Shown here: positions 52,634 through 60,750 of the stretch, in pieces | Layout: each line of letters starts with the position of its first letter | How positions within the stretch are numbered: position 1 is the stretch's first letter | Assembly: GCA_037718865.1 (NCBI GenBank) | Contig: JBBJMP010000025.1 | Span: 1-64,000 of the forward strand | Source of the DNA: JADCRZ01 sp037718865 | GTDB taxonomy: Bacteria; Bacteroidota; Bacteroidia; Chitinophagales; Chitinophagaceae | Length of the DNA stretch: 64,000 nt | Reading direction: 5' to 3' | Notes under the pieces: model-generated | What the model was told of the DNA's origin: nothing | Seen by the model: the letters and a program-made list of their open reading frames with translations, nothing else | The model's database searches: none | Made by a program: the position numbers and the translations under genes

Positions 52634-55600
52634 ATGCCCGGTTATTATGGATGTCTCCTGGCGATGCTGCCCATTATCTTCTCCTACGCGAAGGCGCAGG
52701 AGCCGTACAGCCTGGTTCACTACGATGAAAGCACATTGCCGCAAACAAGTATTGGAAATATACAACAAGATGAATGGGGTTATTTATGGATGAATACGCA
52801 ATTCGGGATCGTTCGCTTCGATGGAGAAAAGATCCGGGTTTTTACTACCAGTAATTTAAAAGGACTCACCTCTAACAGGATACGATTATGCGCCAAAGGA
52901 TTGGACAACGCCGTCTATTTTGTAGATGAAAATAATGTCATCGTAAAGGTTAAATCGCCAAACCGGTTTGAAACAAGGACAACAGCCGATTGCATCAAAG
53001 AATGGAGGTTGCCTTTATATTCCCGCGAAAGCAATAACGAATTTGCCTATTTAAATTTCGATAAAAGAACCGGTTATAAGCAGTTGGTGGATTCGTTGAA
53101 GAATGCCTTGACAAGAGAGTTTTTAAAAGTGTATCCAACTGGGGAAAAAGAAGGGTATTTGTTTTATGTGGATCAGGAACAAAAAGTAAGGCTATGCTAC
53201 TATAACGGAAAAAATTATCACCTTCAGGTGCAAAGCGATTCGTTTAAGGCGCAACATACATTTAAGCTGAATAACTTTGTTTTTAGCCAAACAGGTCCGT
53301 CCGAAGCATGGCTGTTTCAAAAAAGGGGAAAGGAGCAAAAGGTACAGGTATCAGGCCTTCCATCAGAGTTTGCCCATGCCCTTAAAGAGGAAAGCCCGAT
53401 TCTGTTTTCCAGTGCATCTGGCACTTTTTTTTATGCATCCGGCAAACTTTATCAATACAGCATAAAGGATGGCTCTATTACTGCTACCCTTATGTTTAAG
53501 GATTTGCCCTGTAACGGCGTTGTTAATGTTATGCAGGAAAGAACAACCGGCGATTTTTTGATCAGCACAAAAAGCACCGGATTTTATCGTATAAAAAAGA
53601 AGCGGTTTAGCACCATAAACCTAACCGGCCCATCTGGAGAAACAAGCGGTGCCAATACGGATTTTAACAACAATATTATATATGCACTTGCTCCGTGGGA
53701 CCGGCAACATATTTTCTGCACCGGATACATTACGCCAGTAGAGGGCGCTGGTGTTTCCCGCAAGTTTGATGCGGGTAATAAAGCCCGCTTCAATCATTAT
53801 TTCCTTTATCCAAAAGACAGTGTGCATGTTTGGTTGAATTTTGACGACGGCATTCAGAGCTTTAATAAACAAACGGGACGTTATACACCGCTGCTAAAGA
53901 TTCTTGAGCCCAGAAAAGTAATTGAGCTTTCAGATGGCACGTCCATTATTGTAGCAGCCCGTACCATCGTAGCGCTGCGGAACAATACCGCAAGAGAACT
54001 GTATCGAAACGACACGATTGATTTTACTACAGCGGAAAAGGTGTCGGAAGACTGCCTGGCCGTGGGTACAGCCAATGGTCTTTATTATTTTTATCCATCG
54101 CAAAAGAAGTTGCAAGCGGTTCCGTACAAAACGGTGCTCAAGGTGCGGTTCCTCTTTAAAGACAAAAGGGACAGGCTTTGGTTTACAACCTATGGACAGG
54201 GGTTGTTTTATTTGTCGGGTCACTCCATTATTCCCCTACCGGTTGATCATGCCGGTTATCTCGCCATTGGCCATAGTATTGTAGAAGATAATAAAAGTCA
54301 TTTCTGGATATCCACCAATCACGGGTTGTTCAGGCTTGACTATGCATCTCTGTTGTCCATTATCCGCGGCCAAAGCACCAAGCTGTATTATAGCTATTTC
54401 GATAAAACGGATGGCTTCAATACCAATGAGTTCAATGGGGGGTGCTCGCCCTCCAGTGTTTATCAAGAGGAAACAGGGCAGTTGTTTTTTCCTTCTATGG
54501 ATGGCATCGTACGGTTTCATCCGGATTCCATAACTAGTGCAACGGGTAATAGCCCTGTTTTTTTAGATGAAATTGTTGTGAATGATACCGGCCGCGTGGA
54601 GGCAGCAAGTGGCCGACCTGTTTTCCCGAAGCAATCTTCATCTCTTCGGGTTGACTTTTCTTCGCCTTATTACGGACATGCGGAAAACATTAAATTTGCT
54701 TACACACTTAGCGATGCGCCTGAACAATGGAAAGATCTGCAAAGCAGCCGCAGTATTTTTCTAAATAACCTCCCTGGTGGGAGTTATACCCTAACTATCA
54801 AAAAAGAAGGAGCTGCCAGTACGCCGATTATAGCCACATTCAATTTTGAAATCGAAAAAAAGTTTTCTGAAACCCTGTTCTTTAAGCTATTGATATTGGC
54901 CGTAGTCATCGCATTGGTGTACTTCTACTTCAAGGCCCGTCTGTATTACCTGCATAAAGAACGCAATCGGCTGGAGCAGGAAGTGGCCGTTAAAACCGCT
55001 GATCAGTTAAAGCTTATTGACCAGTTAAAGTACAGCATTGCCCAGATGGAGCAACTGCAGCTGGAACGGGAGCAAATGATTGGGCATAAGGAAAACATCA
55101 TTGCCGTTTTGATACACGACATCAAATCGCCGCTCTATTTTTTAAACACCGTAGCCAGCTACCTAAATAAGAATATTGACCAAAACCCACCCGATAAAAA
55201 CAAGGAAATAACGGAGGAAATTGCCACAAGCCTAAGCCAGCTTTACCTGTTTACGCAGGATTTTGCTATCTGGCTGAATGCTTCGCAGCCCGGGCATATA
55301 CAAAATGGTGAAAAAATAGAATTGGAAAAAATTATAGCAGACGCCTTGGCAGTCTACAAGCAGATCATTGACAAAAAAGGCATCCTTATACGTCACGAAA
55401 TCGCATCCGGATTTGTATATGGCGATGAGCCGATGATCAAGTCGGTAATCCGCAACCTGGTAGATAATGCGGTGAAAAACACCACGCACGGCAGCATTAC
55501 ACTTAGCGCCAGCTACCTGCCGGATAAGCAAGGCTGTGAAATCAATATTGCCGACGAAGGCAAAGGCATGAGTGAAGAACAGATGACTACATTAAACCAG

Positions 55601-55780
55601 TATTTTCAATTTGGTGAAAAGGTACTACCGTCTTCCACATCGGGGTTCGGCCACAAGGTGATAAAAGACTTTTTGTCTAAAATGGAGGGCACTATTGAGT
55701 ACCGGCACAACCATCCATCAGGGGTTGTAGTAACAATAAACCTGCCGGTAATAAATCTCCTGCAACAAAATGCACTATAG
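52634..55780 (+). CDS. Two-component sensor kinase with beta-propeller and Y_Y_Y domain
   Basis: 1048 residues from ATG 52634 (MPGYYGCLLAMLPIIFSYAK signal peptide); an in-frame ATG at 52592 is also possible. The periplasmic part (about 30-690) has reg_prop-type propeller repeats (e.g. IQQDEWGYLWMNTQFGIVRF and VEDNKSHFWISTNHGLFRLD) followed by a Y_Y_Y beta-sandwich (SSLRVDFSSPYYGHAENIKF). One transmembrane helix (LLILAVVIALVYFYF near 755) leads to a coiled coil, a His kinase helix (VLIHDIKSPLYFLN near 826) and an ATPase domain (NLVDNAVKNT, ADEGKGM, TSGFGHKVI). No receiver or DNA-binding domain follows, unlike the hybrid kinases of polysaccharide loci. Likely signal: an extracytoplasmic ligand. 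Confidence 0.93.
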   Translation: MPGYYGCLLAMLPIIFSYAKAQEPYSLVHYDESTLPQTSIGNIQQDEWGYLWMNTQFGIVRFDGEKIRVFTTSNLKGLTSNRIRLCAKGLDNAVYFVDENNVIVKVKSPNRFETRTTADCIKEWRLPLYSRESNNEFAYLNFDKRTGYKQLVDSLKNALTREFLKVYPTGEKEGYLFYVDQEQKVRLCYYNGKNYHLQVQSDSFKAQHTFKLNNFVFSQTGPSEAWLFQKRGKEQKVQVSGLPSEFAHALKEESPILFSSASGTFFYASGKLYQYSIKDGSITATLMFKDLPCNGVVNVMQERTTGDFLISTKSTGFYRIKKKRFSTINLTGPSGETSGANTDFNNNIIYALAPWDRQHIFCTGYITPVEGAGVSRKFDAGNKARFNHYFLYPKDSVHVWLNFDDGIQSFNKQTGRYTPLLKILEPRKVIELSDGTSIIVAARTIVALRNNTARELYRNDTIDFTTAEKVSEDCLAVGTANGLYYFYPSQKKLQAVPYKTVLKVRFLFKDKRDRLWFTTYGQGLFYLSGHSIIPLPVDHAGYLAIGHSIVEDNKSHFWISTNHGLFRLDYASLLSIIRGQSTKLYYSYFDKTDGFNTNEFNGGCSPSSVYQEETGQLFFPSMDGIVRFHPDSITSATGNSPVFLDEIVVNDTGRVEAASGRPVFPKQSSSLRVDFSSPYYGHAENIKFAYTLSDAPEQWKDLQSSRSIFLNNLPGGSYTLTIKKEGAASTPIIATFNFEIEKKFSETLFFKLLILAVVIALVYFYFKARLYYLHKERNRLEQEVAVKTADQLKLIDQLKYSIAQMEQLQLEREQMIGHKENIIAVLIHDIKSPLYFLNTVASYLNKNIDQNPPDKNKEITEEIATSLSQLYLFTQDFAIWLNASQPGHIQNGEKIELEKIIADALAVYKQIIDKKGILIRHEIASGFVYGDEPMIKSVIRNLVDNAVKNTTHGSITLSASYLPDKQGCEINIADEGKGMSEEQMTTLNQYFQFGEKVLPSSTSGFGHKVIKDFLSKMEGTIEYRHNHPSGVVVTINLPVINLLQQNAL

Positions 55781-55790
55781 GTTCTCAACA

Positions 55791-55980
55791 TTCGAATTAA
55801 TTCTACAGTGCTGTATGTTGAATTGCCTTTCTTTTGTAAAAGCATTTCGCTTCTGTTTTCTCCCTTGAAAATAAGTTCCGTTCCATTTTGGTTTGGCGTC
55901 GTGCATCTTTCGGGTGTTGTGTGGCAACAGGCATGTGCTATTAAGATAGCATGAGTGTTTGAAAAAGTTATTAGTTCAAT
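55791..55980. repeat. Duplicated leader, copy 2 (with 18-bp motif)
   Basis: Starts with TTCGAATTAATTCTACAG and continues with blocks shared with 59388-59600: TTTCTTTTGTAAAAGCATTT (55833 on), CTCCCTTGAAAATAA and TTCCATTTTGGTTTG. A third, shorter copy is at 57729-57800 (TTCTTTTGTAAAAG is common to all three). It precedes the lipoprotein remnant. Confidence 0.75.
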
Positions 55981-55990
55981 GCGCGGCTTA

Positions 55991-56200
55991 GGGAGTGGAC
56001 CCACCGAATGGTACAACCTCAAAGTAACTTACAAAGACGTAAATGGTAACCCTAAAGAGGGATTTATGCCACCCAATCGTTCTGGGATTATATGAAAATC
56101 GATGCCAAATCAAAATTCAGACGGCATCCAGGCGAAAACTGATTTGAATATTGGGAGATGACGGGTACTGGTTGAGCCTCCGCTACGATGGTTGGGCTTT
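55991..56200 (+). pseudogene. Remnant of a paralogue of the 59.8-kb lipoprotein
   Basis: GGG at 55991 begins the frame GSGPTEWYNLKVTYKDVNGN, closely matching TWYNLRVTYKDEDG of the intact gene at 59817-60458. A gap and frame change then lead to TGA at 56093, and the shifted frame continues FWDYMKIDAKSKFRRHPGEN then EYWE, matching FWDYMQIGGAQSKFKLHP. The N-terminal signal and the C-terminal third are missing. It is a decayed copy. Confidence 0.75.
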
Positions 56201-56202
56201 CT

Positions 56203-56432
56203 ATTTTGGTTTGGCGTGGTGTCCCTTTCGGGTTGGGCGCTGTGTAGCAAGAAGCCACTGATATTAATACAACATGAGGTTTTGAAAAAGTTTGTAATTG
56301 CGTGCTCTTTTTGGCCTTGTGCCTAGACGAAACTTTTCAAATGTCCATGTGGGCTGACAATCCCAACTGGGGCTGGTTTGCGCCATACCAACGTTAAAAT
56401 AATATAAGCCCAAGGCATAATGTAAATAGGTT
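56203..56432. repeat. Duplicated leader segment with conserved hairpin
   Basis: TTTTGGTTTGGCGTGGTG... through TACCAACGTTAAAATAATAT, AAGCCCAAGGCATAATG and AAATAGGTT corresponds to 59480-59722. Within it TTTTGAAAAAGTTT (56273) can pair with GAAACTTTTCAAA (56329), and the same pairing is kept at 59552/59609. The copy breaks off at AAATAGGTT (56424-56432), where the ISL3 sequence begins. Confidence 0.7.
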
Positions 56433-56444
56433 CCCGAACTACTC

Positions 56445-57530
56445 TTGCCTATCGGGTTACAAGTAACGGCTTGCACTGTCACTTTAGTAGGCGAAAGTCT
56501 TATAATTGAAGCGTCCTCCTGTCAGTTAGAATCAATTTGTCCTACCTGTGATTTTGCAAGCGAGCGCAGGCATAGCAAATATATTCGCATATTACGTGAC
56601 TTACCCACTTCAGGGTATGACGTAAAAGTTTCCATACTGTCCAGAAAATACTTCTGTGATAACCTCCGCTGTACCCGGAAGATTTTTGTAGAACGTTTCA
56701 CACAAGAAATATATCCGCACCATCGCCGGTTTGATCGATGCAGAAAGTTGTTGAGCAACCTGGCTCTTGAACTGGGCGGAAATAAGGGAGCTGCCATCAG
56801 CCGCATAGCCAGATTACCGGTGAGTTTCTCAACATTATTACGAATAATAAAGAAGCAGGATTTTTATGTAGCTAAGATAACTTCCGGAGTTATTGGTATA
56901 GATGATTGGGCATTTAAAAAGGGCAATACATATGGTACCATCATCGTAGACTTGCTTCAGCATAAAGTAATAGATCTTCTTCCTGACAGGGAATCGGAAA
57001 CTATATGTGGGTGGCTTAAAGGGCATCAGGAAGTAGAAATCATATCGAGGGATCGCGGGGGGCCATATTTAAAAGGTGCACGGGAAGGGGCGCCCCAGGC
57101 CATCCAGGTAGCTGACCGGTTTCATTTGTTGGTAAATCCTGGGTACGCAACAAAAAGAATGTTTCAATCTATGGGCAAAGAACTCAAAGGATTATTTATA
57201 CTTTACAATAACATGGGAAAGTTGGCGGAACCCATATCCGAAATAGAAGAAGTAAAGTTGACTGAAGAACATACTGAAGCCATACCGACAGAAACTATCA
57301 ATACTAATATAGAACTTCAGCTACGATTTAACAAAGTGAAAGAGCTTCATAGCAAGGGATATACCCTCAGGGCTATTTCGAGAAGTCTACATATGCCAAG
57401 AGTAACAATAAGAAAATACATCAGTATGGAGTTTCTTCCGAAAAAAAAGAGTAGCCGAAGGAACACCAATTTAAATAGCGAAGTGATAGTGTGCCATTGC
57501 AAGCCAATAGGTGGCCGAATGGCAGAATAG
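56445..57530 (+). pseudogene. ISL3-family transposase, 3'-truncated
   Basis: 361 codons from a TTG. The N-terminal zinc ribbon (Cys32-x2-Cys35 and Cys71-x4-Cys76) and the first catalytic residues (Asp153 in GVIGIDDWAFKKG, Asp203 in IISRDRGG) are present, as is the HTH segment LHSKGYTLRAISRSLHMPRV. From about 57473 the frame runs into the repeat starting AAATAGCGAAGTG and ends with a foreign tail (VIVCHCKPIGGRMAE). The third catalytic acidic residue and about 170 further residues are lacking, so it is inactive. Confidence 0.85.
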
Positions 57531-57550
57531 AAAGCTAAGCAGTCCTCATA
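57473..57550. repeat. IS-end-like repeat, copy 1
   Basis: GCGAAGTGATAGTGTGCCAT is shared with 58884-58950 (one mismatch), and after an indel both continue GAATGGC, GAAAG/AAAAG, AAGC and GTC. A third short copy (AAATGGCGAAGTGATA) is at 60521. Each begins with (T)AAAT(A/G)GCGA. It truncates the ISL3 gene. I cannot name the parent element; the repeated GGCGA words suggest the end of an insertion sequence. Confidence 0.6.
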
Positions 57551-57980
57551 TCCGCGAAGGATTCGTGCCTCGATAATTATGTACCCCTTAAGACCTGGCC
57601 CTTTTTCATGTACACACGATAAAAGCAAGGTTCCCTTAAGGAATAACCTTACCATCTGATTGCGCTTCTTAAGCTGATTCAATAACACTATCTATAGATG
57701 AATCCAAAAGGCGGGTTCGTTCTCAAAGTTAGAATTAATTCTACAAGTGCTTTATTTCAAATGCTGTTCTTTTGTAAAAGTGTTAACGTTTCGTTGCTTT
57801 TAATTTAAGATCTTCATTGAAGGCAACCAACCAAAATTGTCCAATCCAGGGGGCCACAAATCAAATGAACAAAAGTCCGAGCAAGGCGGTTAAAAAATTA
57901 ACGCTGGCACAACGATATTTTGTTTTGGTTGCCTAAATTTTCGCATTGCCTGCCATTATCATGAAACTAAAACGGCACAG
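57551..57980. other. Gene-free interval with leader copy 3 and inverted repeats
   Basis: Contains a block (TTCATGTACAC, AAAGCAAGGTT, CCTTAA, near 57606-57650) related to 59251-59300. The 18-bp motif follows at 57729-57746, then TTCTTTTGTAAAAG at 57768. AGGCAACCAA (57821-57830) is the perfect complement of TTGGTTGCCT (57925-57934), so 57821-57934 is a large imperfect palindrome. TTGCCTGCCATT at 57946-57957 pairs with 58662-58673 beyond the next gene. No coding region is supported. Confidence 0.65.
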
Positions 57981-58661
57981 ATGAATACAACATTACTACA
58001 CTGCAGAAAGTATAATAGCTTATTTTGGTGTTTAGTGGTAACCAGCCTTGTTCTAATCAATGGTTGTGCGACAAAACCACCTCATGAAACAGGAACTTTT
58101 AAAGCCAGTGATTTAGTAGAGTTGGTGAAATTTGATACATCTATCCGCCTGGATATTAGGTATGCTACAAGCAACAATCTTGCAGGCAGACCGATTTATA
58201 AGGAAGCAAGAGCATTTCTGCAACGACCTGCCGCAGAAGCTTTAGTCAAGGTAAATAAAGAATTAAAATCTCTGGGATATGGTCTACTCATATTTGATGG
58301 ATATCGCCCCTGGTCTGTCACTAAACTATTTTGGGATATGACCCCTGAAGAAAATAAAAAGTTTGTAGCAAATCCTAAAGAGGGTTCTCGACACAACAGA
58401 GGTTGTGCTGTCGATTTAAGTCTCTATGAACTTGTTTCCGGTAAAGAAGTCCAAATGACAGGTCAATACGATGAAATGAGTGAACGCTCTTATTCAAAAT
58501 ATACAGGAGGAACATCAGAACAACATAAGATGAGGGATTTACTTAGAAGTAAAATGGAGGCGTATGGTTTTACAGTTTATGACTACGAATGGTGGCATTT
58601 CGATTTTAAGGATTGGCGTTTGTATTTTATTGGAAATGTTCCATTTTCTAAGATTAAATAA
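57981..58661 (+). CDS. VanX-like D-alanyl-D-alanine dipeptidase lipoprotein (M15D)
   Basis: 226 residues. A signal peptide with lipobox (LVLINGCAT, Cys29) precedes the peptidase domain. The family motifs are intact: RLDIRYATSNNLAGRPIY near 56-73, SRHNRGCAVDLSL with zinc ligands His138 and Asp145, and EWWHFDF with catalytic Glu203 and zinc ligand His206. DdpX/VanX enzymes cleave D-Ala-D-Ala, for vancomycin resistance or peptidoglycan recycling. With no VanH/VanA partners here and a lipid anchor, recycling of cell-wall dipeptides in the periplasm is likelier. It is flanked by 12-bp inverted repeats. Confidence 0.93.
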   Translation: MNTTLLHCRKYNSLFWCLVVTSLVLINGCATKPPHETGTFKASDLVELVKFDTSIRLDIRYATSNNLAGRPIYKEARAFLQRPAAEALVKVNKELKSLGYGLLIFDGYRPWSVTKLFWDMTPEENKKFVANPKEGSRHNRGCAVDLSLYELVSGKEVQMTGQYDEMSERSYSKYTGGTSEQHKMRDLLRSKMEAYGFTVYDYEWWHFDFKDWRLYFIGNVPFSKIK

Positions 58662-58673
58662 AATGGCAGGCAA
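58662..58673. repeat. Right inverted repeat flanking the M15D gene
   Basis: AATGGCAGGCAA at 58662-58673 begins 1 bp after the gene and is the exact reverse complement of TTGCCTGCCATT at 57946-57957, 24 bp before the gene. The match extends outward as GGTTGCC (left, 57928-57934) and GGCAACC (right), with a 17-bp insertion in the left arm. Confidence 0.65.
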
Positions 58674-58825
58674 CCATTGCTGGTAGCACTTGGATAGAAC
58701 TGGATGAGCTTTTAAGGGAAACAGTTTTAAAATTTACTAGTTGGTAACAATTAATTTATAAACCTAAAATCACAATTTATTTTATTCAACAACCGTATTT
58801 TATTATTTATTAAAACAATTTTTTT

Positions 58826-58885
58826 ATGACAGGTCCACCTACGAGTTCTGAAGATATACTTAAAAAACCAAGTATGCTGATTTAA
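58826..58885 (+). pseudogene. Truncated 19-codon open frame cut by a repeat
   Basis: ATG at 58826 after a T-run reads MTGPPTSSEDILKKPSMLI and stops in the first bases of the repeat at 58884 (TTTAAATGGCGA). This looks like the first codons of a gene interrupted by that repeat. Function unknown, low confidence. Confidence 0.3.
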
Positions 58886-58950
58886 ATGGCGACGTGATAG
58901 TGTGCCATTTGATGGCGAGAATGGCGAAGTAAAAAGTGAAGCCGTCTTTT
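58884..58950. repeat. IS-end-like repeat, copy 2
   Basis: AAATGGCGACGTGATAGTGT followed by GCCATTTGATGGCGAGAATG. AAATGGC and GCCATTT are complementary around a 13-base loop. See the copy at 57473. The following 440 bp (58951-59387) hold no gene, only degraded leader sequence (e.g. AACTTTTTCAAAACCCC near 59224 and CATGTACACGCCACTAAAGC near 59263). Confidence 0.6.
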
Positions 58951-59387
58951 ATGCACTTATTCCCGGATTTACCAACCGTTTCCGGGAATAGGTGCGAAAG
59001 GATGATTAAAATACACATTAAATTCCCTTTTAATTAAGCGCCTCCTGGCAGTTTTACATAAGCCCAAAATCGAATTATTTTATTTACGATAATTCAGGCG
59101 GTAACTATGTGTTCAAAGGACGAGATCTCCCCGAATTAAACCAACCTTAATATAAATCCGAAATAAAGGTGCGAAGGCCGTGCGCAGGTGTATGAATGGG
59201 TTGTTTATTCAATTGTATAATGAACTTTTTCAAAACCCCAAATCTGAGCATTAACCCTATGTTCATGTACACGCCACTAAAGCAAGGTTGCCTTAAAAGA
59301 TTACCGTACCCGGCAGCGTTCACTTCTTAAGATGAGGCAATACTACTTACAGAAAGCTGGATATAAAAGAAGGGTGCGTACAAAAAA

Positions 59388-59720
59388 TTCGAATTAATTC
59401 TACAAGTGCTTTATTGGAAATTACCTTTCTTTTGTAAAAGCATTTCGCTTCTTGTTTCCTCCCTTGAAAATAAATTTCGTTCCATTTTGGTTTGTTCTAG
59501 TGCACCTTTCGGATGGTGCGCTGTGTGGCGCCAGTCAAGGTATGTAAATAAGGCATGGGGTTGTGAAAAAGTTCAGCATTCAGTACTCTTTTTCGATTAG
59601 TTCACCAACTAAACTTTTTCAAAAGTCCATGTATGCTGACAACCCAATTGAGACTGGTTTACGCCCTACCAACGTTAAACTAATGTTAGCCCAAGGCATA
59701 ACGATAAATAGGTTGTTTCA
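59388..59720. repeat. Duplicated leader, copy 4 (most complete)
   Basis: Begins with TTCGAATTAATTCTACAA (59388-59405), continues TTTCTTTTGTAAAAGCATTT, the GTGAAAAAGTT/AAACTTTTTCAAAA hairpin (59552/59609) and CTACCAACGTTAAACTAATG then CCCAAGGCATAACG. It leads to the intact lipoprotein gene at 59817. Small open frames inside (59406-59805) follow the repeat and are not supported as genes. Confidence 0.75.
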
Positions 59721-59816
59721 GATGTTGCTGCGAAGCCCTGATCTGTTTACAAACCTGTCCATAAATCAAATTCTAAATAAACTGAACAATTTTTTTAACC
59801 ATTAAAATTTAACATT

Positions 59817-60458
59817 ATGGCAAATCCTGCTACTGATCAAAATCAGCAAATCGAGATGGACTCGCAAGGCATTAAAGCTGATAATCTTAAAAGCCTAAGC
59901 CGAAGGAGTTGGTTACGCAAAGCGGCCATTACGGCAACCAGTGCTGTTATGCTGCTCCTAGTTCTTAACAGCTGTACCAAGGAACAATGGGATGATGTAA
60001 TAGGTAAAGTGCCCCGTCGTGGTGTTGGGGGCAATCAGAACACCTGGTACAATCTCAGAGTAACTTACAAAGACGAAGACGGTAAAACTTTAACGAGATT
60101 TATGGGGCCAATAGCTGATAAGGCCTCTACCTCGTTCTGGGATTACATGCAAATTGGTGGGGCACAATCCAAATTCAAACTGCATCCAACCAAAGACGGA
60201 TGGGCCTATTGGGAGATAGATGACGGTAACTGGCTGAGCCTCAAATCCACCGGTTGGGCTTATCGTTCTTTAGAGAGTAATAGAATAGAATGGAAGATCG
60301 TTGATGGTAAATTGTACAACAGTTACTGGTCATCTGACTGGCAAAGGCACCCCTTAGGTACTGAACGTCGGAGGATCTTGGTTCCGGATGCCTATTACGT
60401 AGGTGTGGACCTTTCGAATAATAATGTGTTCACCTGCGAATTAGTACTTGCTCCGTAA
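59817..60458 (+). CDS. Tat-type lipoprotein of unknown function
   Basis: 213 residues. A twin-arginine motif (Arg29-Arg30 in SRRSWLRKA) precedes a hydrophobic stretch and a lipobox (LVLNSCTKE, Cys53), so it is probably Tat-exported folded and lipid-anchored. The mature part is beta-rich and full of Trp and Tyr (TWYNLRVTYKDEDGK, TSFWDYMQIG, WAYWEIDDGNWLSL, YNSYWSSDWQRH), suggesting a small lipocalin- or jelly-roll-like fold. I do not recognise a family. A decayed copy lies at 55991-56200. A strong hairpin terminator follows at 60625. Confidence 0.72.
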   Translation: MANPATDQNQQIEMDSQGIKADNLKSLSRRSWLRKAAITATSAVMLLLVLNSCTKEQWDDVIGKVPRRGVGGNQNTWYNLRVTYKDEDGKTLTRFMGPIADKASTSFWDYMQIGGAQSKFKLHPTKDGWAYWEIDDGNWLSLKSTGWAYRSLESNRIEWKIVDGKLYNSYWSSDWQRHPLGTERRRILVPDAYYVGVDLSNNNVFTCELVLAP

Positions 60459-60520
60459 CAGTGATTGTCGGCAAGTCATCCCAATGTCTTGCCTGCAATT
60501 GTTTCCGCTCTTGCAGATAT

Positions 60521-60538
60521 AAATGGCGAAGTGATACA
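60521..60538. repeat. IS-end-like repeat, copy 3 (short)
   Basis: AAATGGCGAAGTGATACA keeps the first 16 bases of the family seen at 57473 and 58884, then diverges. Confidence 0.4.
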
Positions 60539-60624
60539 GGACATTCGTAAGAAGTTTACACACGTACTGCATTAAATAGAAGCTCAAAAGCAGAGGATAC
60601 TGCAGCTTACTTAATCACGCCATC

Positions 60625-60679
60625 GAATGCGGTTAATTGCTGGCAGATATTGTTGTAGGCAATTAATCGCATTCTTTTT
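60625..60679 (+). terminator. Strong intrinsic terminator after the lipoprotein
   Basis: GAATGCGGTTAATTGC (60625-60640) pairs with GCAATTAATCGCATTC (60659-60674) in a 16-bp stem with a single mismatch, followed by TTTTT. It would end transcription from the lipoprotein and isolate the serine hydrolase gene. Confidence 0.75.
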
Positions 60680-60750
60680 AACCTCTAATAAACCCATGAG
60701 CAGCTGTATGGAATGCATTTAAATTTCACCGCTATAAAAAACAAAATTAT

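Noticed and set aside
57981..58661. Vancomycin-resistance operon
   Set aside because: The VanX-like enzyme has a lipoprotein signal and no VanH, VanA or VanRS neighbours.
59406..59805. Small plus-strand open frames of 64 and 80 codons before the lipoprotein
   Set aside because: They follow the repeated leader exactly and are not open in the other copies.
55791..60458. Integron-like cassette array with attC sites
   Set aside because: Genes share orientation and palindromic spacers, and GTTAAAC at 59682 fits a core site, but no paired RYYYAAC/GTTRRRY arms at cassette ends and no integron integrase were found.
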